Source: Bretschneidera sinensis
Taxonomy: Eukaryota > Streptophyta > Magnoliopsida > Brassicales > Akaniaceae
Reading direction: 5' to 3'
DNA length: 64,000 bases
NCBI GenBank assembly: GCA_023935145.1
Contig: CM043705.1
Span: forward strand, 89,777,584-89,841,583
The notes under the pieces were generated by a model. It was not told the DNA's origin and made no database searches. It saw only the letters and a program-made list of their open reading frames with translations. Positions within the stretch are counted from its first letter, which is position 1, and each line of letters begins with the position of its first letter. Positions 1 to 11,167 of the stretch are shown piece by piece. The position numbers and the translations under genes are program-made.

Positions 1-314
1 GCCCAGTTCAAATGGTCTCACTATCATTCTCTGCTGCTTCTTCTCTCCCACTTCGATTATTTCCCAGTTTGCTTTCCTTGTTCTAACGAACTATATCCCG
101 GCAACCTATTATGCGCAGAATTTTACCCAAAAAACATTAAAAATCACATTGCTAACTAGTTTACAAAGATACTCTTGAAACACAGATTTACTGTGCAAAA
201 CTACCCGCAAAGTACCTAAAAGTTTCGAATGGAATATTTTTACCCAAAAAGCTCGATTAAAATTAAACACTTTTTAAAAAAAAAAAACTTCTGTTCCTTT
301 TTTTGGTTGTTGGA

Positions 315-376
315 GGGGGGGGGGGGGGGGGGTGGGGGTGGGGGTGGTGGAGGGGAGAGAGAGAGAGAGAGAGATC
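315..376. repeat. Poly-G, GGGGGT and GA microsatellite cluster in RBL intron 2
   Basis: A run of 18 G (315-332) is followed by G5T repeats, GGTGG, and a (GA)n tract to 376. It lies in the intron after exon 2 of the minus-strand RBBP5-like gene, so the transcript carries a C-rich tract followed downstream by G-free sequence. Such tracts are prone to length change and can form G-quadruplexes on the plus strand. Confidence 0.9.
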
Positions 377-589
377 AGTTCTTCTTTGCTTTTCTGGAAC
401 AACTTATTTATCTTAAAACGTAGAATGCTTTCAAAGGAAAACAAAAATAACATTCTTAGGAACCCCATAGAAGCTACATTCTCGAAATACGAAGCTTCCA
501 TTTTAAAAACTGCAAATACAGAAGACAAAAAAAAAAGGCAAAAGAGCAGAACACAGGAAAATAGCAGAGAGAGAGGGAGTAATAATTAC

Positions 590-828
590 CAGCAAGAAGG
601 GTACCACGGCGATTAAAGGCAATGCATTTCATGACCCCATGCTCCAAATACTCCTCTATCACCTCCGGGAAATCTCCTTGCAATGGATCTAATACAAATA
701 CACAGTATCAATATCAACATTCAAAAGAATTTGTACATAGAATAAGTACCAAAACGAAAGGGAAAAAAAGCAAGCACGCAAGAGAGAGAGAGAAAGAGGA
801 GGGGCTCACCAATAATCGAGGCATTCAT
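590..828 (-). CDS. RBL: RBBP5-like WD40 protein, first two coding exons (partial)
   Basis: This is the 5' end of a plant homologue of retinoblastoma-binding protein 5, a WD40 subunit of the nuclear COMPASS-type H3K4 methyltransferase complex. Exon 1 (828-810) encodes MNASII plus one base and ends at a GTGAGC donor. Exon 2 starts at 688 after an ATTAG acceptor and ends at 590 before a GTAATT donor. The spliced product reads MNASIIDPLQ, then GDFPEVIEEYLEHGVMKC and IAFNRRGTLLA, which matches the very conserved N-terminus of the family as I recall it. The phase across the intron (1+2) fits. Exon 3 should begin the first WD40 blade; I do not see it in 1-589, so the gene continues in a long intron beyond the left edge. 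The 5' UTR and promoter lie at about 829-1000. The alternative of a pseudogene is unlikely, since both splice sites and the frame are clean. Confidence 0.85.
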
Positions 829-1246
829 GTTCTGTCGTCGCTTTGGGAGCCAGGGCTTATACTCTATACAATTACAAACAGATAGAGAGAAGTAATTTGG
901 AGGGAACACTGAGCTGATGCTTATTCCAAGAAGAAGATAACGAAGAATAACGGACGGCAACAAAAACCATGGGTTTGGTTCTTAAAGCCTGATGGGTTCG
1001 TAAATTTTATCATATATTTAAATTTAAATTTTCATAAATTTGATTTTTATTTAAATTTTTAAATAAAAAGCATCGTTTTTAAACCTTAAAAAAAATCGAA
1101 GTATTAACATTATTTTTTAAATTTCATCTCAAAATTGAAAAACCAAAATCCAAGCAATCGGACATTTTTGAATTACATCTTTGAATTACTTGATAAAAGG
1201 ATGCTCGTAAAAAATAAAAGAGTATAAAAAAAAGTTACTACATACT
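829..1246 (-). promoter_or_regulatory. Upstream region of the RBBP5-like gene, then AT-rich spacer
   Basis: About 829-963 has the base composition of a 5' leader on the minus strand, directly before the start codon at 828. From 1000 to 1240 the sequence is very AT-rich, with runs such as ATTTAAATTTAAATTTT. I see no other gene. The retroelement target duplication ATACT at 1242-1246 ends the region, so an element is inserted about 415 bp upstream of this start codon. Confidence 0.4.
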
Positions 1247-1986
1247 TGTTGATGCCAAGAAACTGTTGGTGCTGATGTGACCTGGTTGGGGATGTGGCCT
1301 GAGTTAGGACTTGGCCTGTAGTTCATTTATGTGCTTCAGGAAGTATTTTGTGGAACGAGCTTTTCATGGGTCTGGGCAGCAAAACTCGTTCGTGGGGGCT
1401 AGGACCGTCATTCTTGGGAGGTGAAAGGTCGTTTGGAGAAGTGAAAGGCCTTTTCCAAAATCGTAACATCTCATCTTTTTCCATTTCTGGCATTAATTCC
1501 CCTCGCAGAACGCGTTTTCCCTTCTTATAAATAGGGCTTTCTGACACATTTTGTTTTAAGCAGAAATGAGTTCAGTTTCTGAAATTGAGAGGGAGGTGCG
1601 ACCTTACTTCCTATCAGTGGAGCCATTGGTTTAGAGAATTCTGAGGGTAACGGTCCTCTTTTACTTGTACTTCGAGGTCGTTAGTTGTAATCCTTTGAAA
1701 ATATCTTTTCTTTCAATTTCTGTCTTCCTATGGTAACCTTGCCTTTTATACTTGCATGAATTGATGTTGATTTTGGCAAAATCTGATAGAGGTTTCAAAA
1801 GCTCGTACAAGGAGTAGCCTTGGTAGGACGTTTGCAAAACGTCTGAACCTTGGAGGATAAGGCCGTGCGTTTGCAGCGTAGGTTCAAACGCTCGGACTTT
1901 GGAGAATTTGGCCGAGCGTATACAACGCAACTCATACGCTCGGACTTTTGGAGAACTTCGGAGATTTTGGCCGAGTGTTGACAAGG

Positions 1987-3421
1987 TGATAACTCTGAAT
2001 AAATCATATTATTATACTGCTTTTAGCACGTTTTTGGTGTTGATCTTAAGCATTAGAATTATGTTGCATGTGTTTTTAGCAATTTGAGTTTAGTTTATCT
2101 TATTTTACTAATAAGTTGTTTTTAGTTGATTTATCAAATGCTAAGTCATGGAAATTTATTGTGCAGACACTTGCTAGAGCGCTTGAGAGCATTGGAAGGT
2201 CAAAATGCACAGAGAGGACAGAAACTCAAGGCTGCAGCGCCAGGATGTTGGCGCTACAGCGCTGGTAGCTGACACAAAGAGAGGATTTGGACAGAAAGTT
2301 GGCGCTGCAGCGCCAGAAAGTTGGAGCTGCAGCGCCAGAATTAGAGCTTTTTTATGTCTTGGCACTGCAGTGCTGCAGCGCCAGCCCGCGAATTTTGAAT
2401 GTTATAAATTAAAACCCTAGCTGAACAAGAAGAAAAGAGCGGCCGTAGAAGAAGAAAACAAAATTTGGAGAAGAGGAGAAGCCAAAGGAGAGTTGGAGAC
2501 ACTCCGAGAGGCTACGCATCAAGCTTTTAAATCATTCTTCTCCGGTTTTGTATTATTCTTATCTACCTGTGTTGATGTTTTATAATATGAACATGGTTTG
2601 TTTGAATATTATTATGGAGTAGATATTTTTGTGTTAAGGATAGATGGATCCTAAACCTATATCTTGAGTTGTTGTTTGGACGAGTGGAATTTAATATGTT
2701 TTTTTAAGAGTGTGTTTTATTATTCTTAATGCTTTTTATTATTTTGATTCCTTCTTTGGGGATGGTGATGTGTCGAATAGAGAAGCCATGCTTTTATGAA
2801 TGGTTGAACTAATAAATATGATATTGGGTTGTTATCTATACAAAGGCCAGGGTAAAACATGCCATGAATGGAATAGGAGTAACCGAATAGGGATTCTAGG
2901 AAGTTCATGTGGTCCGTTTAAATCATAACCGAATAGGGAGATTTAACTGAAAGGAATCCAAAAACACTTAATGCTTCTTAATTTGAATTAATCTAGAATA
3001 GACCTGGAATACGGATATTCGAAGTTAATGATTCTTGAGATTATGGTTAGACCTGGAATATGGATAACCAAATTTATTGGGGATTCTACCATCTTGGAAA
3101 ACATATTAAACGAAACTTGTCCATTCGAAACTCTTGTCAATTATGGTTTAGGTGAAGTCGAGTCCTTAGCACGTTAGTTCATAAGAGTCTTCATTCCAAA
3201 GTTTGCTAATCTTCCGTTATTTACTATTACGTTATGTTTTTCCCTTTTTAGTTAATTGTTAGTAACTTTTTCTCCGACAATTATTCGTTCGCTCAAATAA
3301 CAGTAAGAGTCGAGTCATAATTTCTGTAGTATTTGCTCAGTCCTCGTTGGGAACGATATTTACTCATCATTTTATTACTTGAACGATTAGTGCACTTGCT
3401 AGTGTCAATTTTATCGCATTA
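1987..3421 (+). repeat. 5' LTR of the Athila-like element
   Basis: About 1.43 kb, starting TGATAACTCTGAATAAATCA and ending CGCATTA, where the 3' LTR has the canonical CGCATCA. It is nearly identical to 9714-11167. It contains the CTGCAGCGCCAG motif island (2231-2385) directly before a TATA box at 2402-2410 (TTATAAATT). Confidence 0.93.
2231..2385 (+). promoter_or_regulatory. Motif island upstream of the LTR TATA box (Athila-like)
   Basis: Repeated quasi-palindromes of the form GGCGCTGCAGCGCCAG and GGCGCTACAGCGCTGG, at least five units with imperfect spacing, end about 16 bp before the TATA box at 2402. The position fits a U3 enhancer. The same motif recurs in the 3' LTR (9963-10132) and internally at 6355-6520. 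Confidence 0.6.
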
Positions 3422-3427
3422 AGTTTT

Positions 3428-3445
3428 TGGCGCCGTTGCCGGGGA
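3428..3445 (+). other. Primer-binding site, tRNA-Asp type
   Basis: TGGCGCCGTTGCCGGGGA lies six bases inside the 5' LTR. It is complementary to the 3' end of plant tRNA-Asp and is the usual primer site of Athila elements. Confidence 0.9.
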
Positions 3446-3546
3446 TTGAAATAAAATATTACATTTATTGTGATTCTACTAGTTAATTTGAGAGTTTATT
3501 AATTTTGTTTTTAAGTCTATTTTTGCAGGGTTTTCGTTTCTAGTGC

Positions 3547-4514
3547 ATGACACGTACTAGTGGGAGAATACTTGCAGAACTTAATCCAGAGATTGAGCGC
3601 ACTTTTCACGCTTTGAGAAGAGCAGCACCAGTAACAGTTGACATAATGGCAGAAGGAAACAATGCAGAGGTGCAGCGTGCACTGTGGGATTATGCCATGC
3701 CAAAGATGGATGGTGTTGAATCTAGCATTCAGCGACCACTATACAAGCGAAAAATTTTGAAATTAAGCCCGCCATCATTTAGATGATTCAACATTCAGTA
3801 CAATTTGGGGGCCTATCGCAAGAGGATCCAAATGTTCACTTGACTAATTTCCTGGAAATTTGTGACACATTCAAGCATAACGGAGTATCGGATGATGCAA
3901 TTCGCTTAAGGCTTTTCCCATTCTCATTGAGGGATAAAGCAAAAAGCTGGTTGACTTCTCTGCCTGCCGGATCCATAACAACATGGGCAGAGTTGGCACA
4001 TAAATTTTTAGGGAAATACTTCCCTCCTGCAAAAACTACAAAGTTACGTAATGAAATTACTATGTTTTTGCAGGTCGATCGAGAGTCACTCTATGAGGCA
4101 TGGGAACGTTTTAAAGACCTGTTGAGAAGATGTCTTCATGACGAGTTGCCCACTTGGATGCAGGTACAAACTTTTTATAACGGTTTAACCAGTTCAAACC
4201 GAAATATGATTGATGTAGCCGCAGGTGGCACGATCATGAGAAAAACTCCAGAAGAGGCTCTTGAATTGCTAGAAGAGATGGCCACAAATTCTTATCAATG
4301 GCCAGTTGAGAGGTTACCTTTAAACAAAACCTCAGGATTACACAATACAGATGCTGTTATAGCTTTAACAACACAAATGGAGGTTCTCACCAAGAAGATA
4401 GATGGACTCTATCCTACTACACATATTATATGTGAATTGTGTGGTGGTAGTGGCCACCATAGCAGTAACTGTCAAGCAGGTAATCAGTTTGCGTATAATT
4501 CATCTGCTGAATAA
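3547..4514 (+). pseudogene. Athila-like gag, two overlapping frames
   Basis: This encodes the retrotransposon nucleocapsid. A first frame (3547-3786, starting MTRTSGRILAELNPEIER) breaks at about 3783. The body continues in another frame as 243 residues. The Retrotrans_gag core is visible: IRLRLFPFSLRDKAKSWL, then TTWAELAHKFLGKYFPP, then ESLYEAWERFKDLLRRC. Near the end is a zinc knuckle CELCGGSGHHSSNC (CX2CX4HX4C). A stop at 4512 and another frame change near 4520-4665 separate gag from the protease part. The typical single Athila gag-pro frame is therefore broken at least twice. It can be called only as a decayed copy, although the domain itself is nearly intact. Confidence 0.88.
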
Positions 4515-4664
4515 GCTAATTTTGTTTCAAATTTTCACAGGCAGAACAATCCATACAGCAACACATATAATCCGGGATGGAGGAATCATCCAAACTTCTC
4601 GTGGAATCAAAGTAATGCAAAGCAACCTCATCCTGAATATACTCCTCAAGAAAAGAAGTCCAAC

Positions 4665-6077
4665 TTGGAGGATATGATGGCTAAATTTTTAAGTACAGCA
4701 GAAACAAGATTCCAAAATCAAGAAGCATCCATAAAAAATCTGGAAGTTCAAGTCGATCAACTAGTGAACATAATTTCTGGACGTGCACAAGGTTCCCTCC
4801 CGAGCAACACAGAAAAGAATCCTAAGGAGGATGTCATGGCCATAACACTAAGGAGCGGCACACAATTGGAAGAGCCACAACCTAAAGAAATCACTCATCA
4901 AGAAGGTGAGAAAAAAGAGACTGAGCAAGAGGAGAAACATGTTTCAGCAAAGAAATGTACTGGTAAAGGTTTGATCAATTCTAACCGTGAAACTAAATAT
5001 ATGCCACCTCTTCCCTATCCTCAGAAATTTATGAAAGAAAAATTAGATAAGCAATTTTCAAAATTTTTAGAGATTTTCAAGAAATTGCATATTAACATTC
5101 CATTTGCAGAGGCATTAGCACATATGCCTAGTTGCACTAAATTTTTAAAGGAAATTTTGTCTAATAAACGGAAGCTCGGGGAACACGAAACGGTAATGTT
5201 AACTGAAGAGTGCAGCGCTATACTGCAAAACAAGTTACCTCCAAAATTAAAAGATCCAGGGAGTTTTACTATACCTTGCACTTTAGGAAATTCATTTTTT
5301 GATAAAGCTTTATGTGACCTTGGTGCAAGTATCAATCTTATGCTTCTTTCAATTTTCAGGAAACTTAGATTAGAAGAAATCAAAACAACAACAGTGTCAT
5401 TGCAATTAGCTGATCGATCTATTAAGAGACCACGGGGAATTATAGAAGATGTACTGGTAAAGGTTGATAAATTTATATTCCTTGTAGACTTCATTGTTCT
5501 CAACATGGAAGAGGATCATGAGGTACCTCTTATACTTAGACGTCCATTCCTTGCTACAGAGAGAGCCCTAATTGATGTACAACAAAGGAAATTGACTTTA
5601 AGAGTCAATGATGAGCAAGTAGTTTTTGATATGTATAAAATTATGAAATACCCTTATGGCTTTTCTACTTCTTCTTGTTTTCAAGTGGATATTATTGATA
5701 ACCTCATTGAGGAGTTTCAGGAGAAAACATTAAATGAAGATACTTTGGAGGGATGCATCATGGAATCAGGAACTAATACCATTGAAAAACTCATCATCGA
5801 AGAAGAAGCAAGGAACTTGGAGTCTGAAATGGGAAAAGAAGTGCCAGAAGAACAAATAATAATAATTGAATTGAAAACTTTACTTGCTCATTTAAAATAT
5901 GCTTATTTAGAGAAAAATATTTTCCTTGTGATAATATTTTCTTCGTTGACAGGTAAAATGGAAGAACGGTTGCTGGAAGTCCTAAGAAGGCACATATTTT
6001 CGGGAAAGCTGAAATCTCGGTGGACTGGACTGTACACCGTGATAAGTGTCTTACCTTTTGGTGCCGTTGAATTATGA
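4665..6077 (+). pseudogene. Gag tail, aspartic protease, and deletion junction to integrase C-terminus
   Basis: An open frame of 470 residues. The N-terminal 60 residues are a coiled-coil-like gag tail (NLEVQVDQLVNIISGRAQGS). Residues 190-310 form a retropepsin-like protease with the DLGAS active-site motif, in CDLGASINLM. Residues about 405-440 (LKTLLAHLKYAYLEKNIF and following) correspond to the segment just before reverse transcriptase. At about 5990-5998 the frame passes without interruption into FSGKLKSRWTG and VISVLPFGAVEL, which belong to the C-terminal domain of integrase. The roughly 3 kb that normally encodes RT, RNase H and the integrase core is missing, and the joint is in frame. 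The product could be a protease plus integrase-tail fusion, but no polymerase activity can be expected. Confidence 0.85.
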
Positions 6078-6354
6078 CACAATAAAAACAATGAGACATT
6101 CAAGGTCAACGGGCACAGATTGAAGCACTACATCATGGGGACGTTTGACCCTCAATCATCCACAACCATTCTCCAAGTGCCATAAATCAGAAAGTCAAGC
6201 TAAAGATTATAAATTAGAACTAACAATTTGTTTTTTTTTTTATTGTCTTTTGAATTTGTTTTGTGTGTTTAATTTTTTGTTTTGTTTGGTTTGTCTGTTA
6301 GTTAAATTTTTAATCCTTTAAAATGTGTATTTTTGGTTTATTTTTCAGCTCTAC
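6078..6354 (+). other. End of pol remnant and non-coding spacer
   Basis: After the stop near 6075, another frame at about 6090-6180 still reads like the last pol residues (KVNGHRLKHYIMGTFDPQ), showing a frameshift at the very end of pol. The rest is T-rich spacer without an ORF. Confidence 0.5.
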
Positions 6355-6520
6355 GTGGAGCCAGGACAGAAATTCAGCGCTACAGCACTAAGGCCTTCAA
6401 TTTCACGTATCAGCCCAGAAATCCAGCGCTACAACCTCACAAACTAAGCGATGCAGCGCCAGGACCTGATCATTCAAAACCAAAAATCCAGCCCAAAAAT
6501 TCAGCGCTGCAGCGCCAGAT
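6355..6520 (+). promoter_or_regulatory. Internal copy of the LTR motif island, before the env-like ORF
   Basis: Units such as CAGCGCTACAGC, GATGCAGCGCCAGGA and CAGCGCTGCAGCGCCAG reproduce the motif that sits before the LTR TATA box at 2231-2385. The lead-in GGACAGAAATTCAG also resembles the LTR sequence GGACAGAAACTCAAGG. The island lies between the pol remnant and the env-like ORF. A weak AT-rich element (GAATTAAATGCC) follows at about 6530. Confidence 0.55.
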
Positions 6521-7180
6521 TGCACAAAGAGAATTAAATGCCCAGCTCTCCTACAGTTAGGGCAGTCCAAAAAATTAGAATTCCAGCTGCTCTCCCTCTC
6601 CAAAACACAAAAATTTCACTTCTGCTTCCTATAGCAACACACAAGCAAGAGTTTTTTTTTTTTTTTTTTTTGCATTTTCCACCATGGATTACTTCCATTC
6701 TCCAGGAGAATCAATCTTCTCAAGTGATTTTGGGTGCTATTAAGGTCTTTTAATCAAGTAAGATTTCTCCACTTTGAGACTCCCAAACTTCATATTTTTA
6801 AGTGAAATCACTTGAGTTGTTTATGGGTAGCTTATAATACATGGTGATTTGATGAAAAATTGAGGAAATGATGAATGGATAAGTTGCATTTTCACAAGTT
6901 TATGCTGAAAAATTTTCATAGGACTGTGCGTTGGGAGAGAAGGGTACTGCAGCTGAATAAATTTATGATGTTAATGAGTTAAATTTGCAATCTATTATGC
7001 TGGGTTATTCAAGACTCAATTGATTGAAGCAATTGCTCAACTTGGATTGAAAGTTCTACTGCAATTTTTTTATTTGGGAATTGGTGTGTGAAAGTGGGTG
7101 TTGCTCTTGGTTATTTTCTGTTGTTTGGAGTGTAATTATTTAAAGCACAAAAGTCTTGATTAAATAGCTCCTCCCAAACG
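6521..7180 (+). other. Spacer before the env-like ORF
   Basis: About 660 bp without a convincing ORF. It includes a T tract at 6653-6671 and otherwise mixed AT-rich sequence. It would be the leader of any transcript started near the internal island. Confidence 0.4.
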
Positions 7181-7199
7181 CGCGAGACCTAGCTCCACC

Positions 7200-8236
7200 G
7201 GTTACAATTCAAAGCTTTTTGTCTCAAAGGAAGCAGAACTGAGGTTTGAGCGTTCTCAACTCAAGAAAGTCCTAATTCTTGAACAACGATTTAATATCAC
7301 CAAGGGACACTTCTCCCTCATTCACAGGATCATCACTGCTCGTAAATGGGAACAATTCTGCATAACACCAGAAGCTGCAATTATTCCGGTTGTGCGTGAA
7401 TTTTATGCAAATGCCGCAGAGCACACGAATCTGAAGGTAAAGGTTAGAGGGAAATTAGTGGCATTCGACAGAGGCACAATCAACAAATTGCTCAACACCC
7501 CCACTATCCCAATGGATGAGTACAGTGCTTATGCCAGTGCACCTGACCTCGACGAAGTACTCCGGGTTCTTTGCAAAGTTGAGACACAATGGAAATTGTC
7601 CGGTGATGAGCGGACTTCATTTCCATCAAGTGCAATGGATAGGACAGCAAAAGCTTGGCATTACTTTATAGGCGCTCGTTTGCTTCCGACAACTCATTTA
7701 AGTGATGTCACAAGAGACAGAGCAATCCTTCTATTCGCCATCTACCAAGGATTGAGTATTGATGTGGGACGCATTATCCAGAACAACATTCTATACAGCG
7801 AAATTCGATCAGTGCAGGGTTGTATTTTACATATTTGATAACAGCACTTTGTGGATCGTGTGGTGTTACCTGGACTGCAGGGGAGCAAATCAAACAACCA
7901 ATGCATCCGCTGGACCTAAGGACTATCTATCGGATCACAGATATAGAAGAAGCACCAAGCTCAGACGCTTCTTCCTCACAACCTCCTCCAGCACGCCAAC
8001 AACGGAATATATCACTTTCTGATCGTCTAACAGTTGTTGAGACGGAGCTTCATGAGCTTCAGCAATGGAGTCAGCAGCAGGCATCCTACGTTGCAGGTTG
8101 TTTTCAAATCAATGATCAGATGATGAGGATTTTTGCCACTCATTTAGGCATTGACACACAGCAGCTACCTCAACTACCACCATATCCCGGTCATAGCAGT
8201 GAACATGAGGATGAAGACATTGACAAAGACGATTGA
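7200..8236 (+). pseudogene. Env-like ORF of the Athila-like element (putative plant transposon protein domain)
   Basis: This is the third-gene position of Athila elements, often called env-like, although here I see no clear signal peptide or transmembrane helix. The frame is open from about 7200 (FERSQLKKVLILEQRFNITK). It continues through the best-conserved part, FYANAAEHTNLKVKVRGKLV and FDRGTINKLLNTP, up to a stop at 7836. A second frame (7820-8236) resumes with LITALCGSCGVTWTAGEQIK, then a hydrophilic tail with TVVETELHELQQW and an acidic end. A short deletion plus frameshift separates the two at about 7815-7840. The domain matches what I know as the putative plant transposon protein domain. 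Function is unproven in the family. Confidence 0.75.
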
Positions 8237-9713
8237 TTCAGCCTCCGACTAATCAGGGGAGTTCTTTTCTCTTGCTTTTTAATTCAAATTCTATACATTA
8301 CGGACAATGTATCATTTAAGTTTGGGGGTGGGAACTTTATCTGAATGTTGTGCACTGCTCATGTTTCTAGTTATTTTTCTATTTGTTTTATCTGAGTGCT
8401 TTCTGTTGTTTGTGTTTGATTTTGATTTTTCCGATGATGAGAAATAGATTGACTTGATTATAGCCATTGAAAATTTGAAAAATTTTGCGTTTGTTTGTAT
8501 GCTTGAATTTGTTGTTAGATTTATTTTACATCGAACTCTTTGAACTCAATGAGCACGTACACCTAAGCACTTTGTTGTCTTGCTGTTTCAGAGAGCGTTT
8601 ATGTGAGCAGTGTAGTCTTGTAATCTCTTGGACTCTAGAACTTGTTTGAAGACCACTCAAGGCGAAATCCTAGGTAGTACTATACCAAAGAAAGGATCCA
8701 GGTCATGTTTGGAAAGTTTAAGCCTTTCTAGCCAACCCTTGATATGTGATTATCCTTAGTTTTTCCCTTTTGAGCTTGGATACATGTTGTTTTGTCACCC
8801 AATCATATAATCTATTTCCATTTCAAATATATATATCTCCACCTTTCACCTATAAGCACATTGATTAATAAAGGGACTATTCTCTTAAGTGGTGACAGAG
8901 GATTGAGCAAGAGGAAGCGGTCTTCACTTGGCTATGATAAGTATTACATATTTCCTATCGAGAGTGACCAAGGGAAAGATCGAAGTTAAAAAGGTTTACC
9001 ACACGAACTATTTGATCAAGTTGTATTCTGCCTATCACAGGCAGCCGGCAAAGTTGTGTTTGATCGTCGTGTACATGCTATGCTATAGTTTTAGTAATGC
9101 ACATGGAAACAAAGACTAGTGCTACTATAGTACAAGCATACGAAAAAAAAAAGAGAAAAAGAAAAGATGAAAAAGAAGAAGAAGATGTGACAATAGCAAA
9201 AGTATTGAAAGTATTCCATGATAACTGAGGGAAAGTTCGAAATAAAATTTTCATTGGTTGATGTGCTTAAGATGATGTGAGCCTCAAATCAATCTTTAAC
9301 CATGCCTTAACCTTAGCTAAATTTATAAGCAGAATAAAGTCCTGGTGATCTCGGGTATTGTCATGGCCTACATTAGTGGAGAGTGGTGTGAAAAGCAAGC
9401 TTATGGACTTTGAAAGATTGGCATTATCCTACTTGCTTGCATAAACCGATCAGAGTGGCGAGACGATTAAGTTTATAAAGGTGTCGCACACACACACGTT
9501 TGAAGAATTTGATGTAAAGATAAGGCTAGCAATAAATTTGAAATTCTAGACATTTGCAGCATTTGGAAAGTTTTCTTGCGTTATAATGTATATGCAATCT
9601 TTGAGGCATGTTATATAAAATCTCATCAAACCATCTCATACTCTTAGGATGTGTGTGCATAGAATTGTGTTCTAGTTTGCTCGAGGACTAGCAAAAACGT
9701 AAGTTTGGGGGTG
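8237..9713 (+). other. 3' non-coding region of the Athila-like element with two purine tracts
   Basis: No ORF of note. At 8300-8330 a block GGACAATGT...TTAAGTTTGGGGGTGGG resembles the terminal polypurine tract (9701-9713, AAGTTTGGGGGTG). A purine-rich A/G run lies at 9145-9190 and a short (CA)n at about 9486-9500. The final tract abuts the 3' LTR exactly and primes plus-strand synthesis. Confidence 0.7.
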
Positions 9714-11167
9714 TGATAACTCTGAATAAATCATGTTATTATACTGCTTTTAGGCACGTTTTTGGTGTTGATCTTAAGCATTAGAATTATGTTGCATGTG
9801 TTTTTAGCAATTTGATTTTAGTTTATCTTATTTTACTAATAAGTTGTTTTTAGTTGATTTATTGAATGCAATGCTAAGTCATGGAAATTTATTGTGCAGG
9901 CACTTGCTAGAGCGCTGGAGAGCACTGGAAGGCCAAAATGCACAGAGAGGACAGAAACTCAAGGCTGCAGCGCCAGGATGTTGGCGCTACAGCGTTGGTA
10001 GCTGACACAGAGAGAGGATTTGGACAGAAATTTGGCGCTGCAGCGCCAAAAAGTTGGAGCTGCAGTGCCAGAATTAGGGTTTTTTTATGTCTTGGTGCTG
10101 CAGCGCTGGGATGTTGGCACTGCAGCGCCAGCCCGCGAATTTTGAATGTTATAAATTAAAACCCTAGATGAACAAAGAAGAAGGGGGCGGCCATAGAAGA
10201 AGAAAATAGAATTTGGAGAAGAGGAGAAGCCAAATGAGAGTTGGAGACACTTTGGGAGGCTACGCATCAAGCTTTTAAATCATTCTTCTCCGGTTTTGTA
10301 TTATTCTTATCTATCTATGTTGATGCTTTATAATATGAACATAGTTTGTTTGAATATTATTATGGAGTAGATATTTTTGTGTTAAGGATAGATGGATCCT
10401 AAACCTATATCTTGAGTTGTTGTTTGGACGAGTGGAATTTAATACGTTTTTTAAGAGTGTGTTTTATTATTCTTAATGCTTTTTATTATTTTGATTCCTT
10501 CTTTGGGCATGGTGATGTGTCGAATAGAGAAGCCATGCTTTTATGAATGGTTGAACTAATAAATATGATATTGGATTGTTATCTATGCAAAGGCCAGGGT
10601 AAAACATGCCATGAATGGAATAGGAGTAACCGAATAGGGATTCTAGGAAGTTCGTGTGGTCCGTTTAAATCGTAACCGAATAGGGAGATTTAACTGAAAG
10701 GAATCCAAAAACACTTAATGCTTCTTAATTTGAATTAATCTAGAATAGACCTGAATACAGATATTCAAAGTTAATGATTCTTGAGATTGTGGTTAGACCT
10801 GGAATATGGATAACCAAATTTATTGGGGATTCTACCATCTTGGAAAACATATTAAACGAAACTTGTCCATTCGAAACTCTTGTCAATTATGGTTTAGGTG
10901 AAGTCGAGTTCTTAGCACGTTAGTTTATAAGAGTCTTCATTCCAAAGTTTGCTAATCTTCTGTTATTTACTATTGCGTTCTGTCTTTTCCTTTTTAGTTA
11001 ATTGTTAGTAACTTTTTCTCCGACAATTATTCGTTCGCTCAAATAACAGTAAGAGTCGAGTCATAATTTCTGTAGTATTTGCTCAGTCTTCGTTGGGAAC
11101 AATATTTACTCATCATTTTATTACTTGAACGATTAGTGCACTTGCTAGTGTCAATTTCATCGCATCA
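9714..11167 (+). repeat. 3' LTR of the Athila-like element
   Basis: About 1.45 kb, starting TGATAACTCTGAATAAATCA and ending CGCATCA, followed by the target duplication CAAGG. It matches 1987-3421 along its length with scattered substitutions and a short indel around the motif island (9963-10132). Its TATA box is at 10149-10156. Confidence 0.93.

Larger units (their letters stand above)
1987..11167 (+). mobile_element. Athila-like Ty3/gypsy LTR retrotransposon, internally deleted
   Basis: A complete LTR element with TGAT...ATCA termini. The 5-bp target duplication CAAGG is at 1982-1986 and 11168-11172. The 5' LTR is 1987-3421 and the 3' LTR is 9714-11167. A tRNA-Asp-type primer site lies at 3428-3445 and a polypurine tract at 9701-9713. 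Internal order is gag (3547-4514), gag tail and protease (4665-5940), a scar joining to the integrase C-terminus (about 5950-6077), a motif island (6355-6520) and an env-like ORF (about 7200-8236). Reverse transcriptase, RNase H and the integrase catalytic core are absent. The LTRs are very similar, so insertion is fairly recent, and the target was an array unit of the outer element. Confidence 0.92.

Noticed and set aside
1323..1547. A possible small gene near TTATAAATAGGG at 1525
   Set aside because: A plausible TATA exists on the plus strand, but no coding frame with known motifs follows and the site lies inside the outer LTR element.
5021..5506. A 161-codon minus-strand frame
   Set aside because: Shadow of the Athila protease frame on the other strand.
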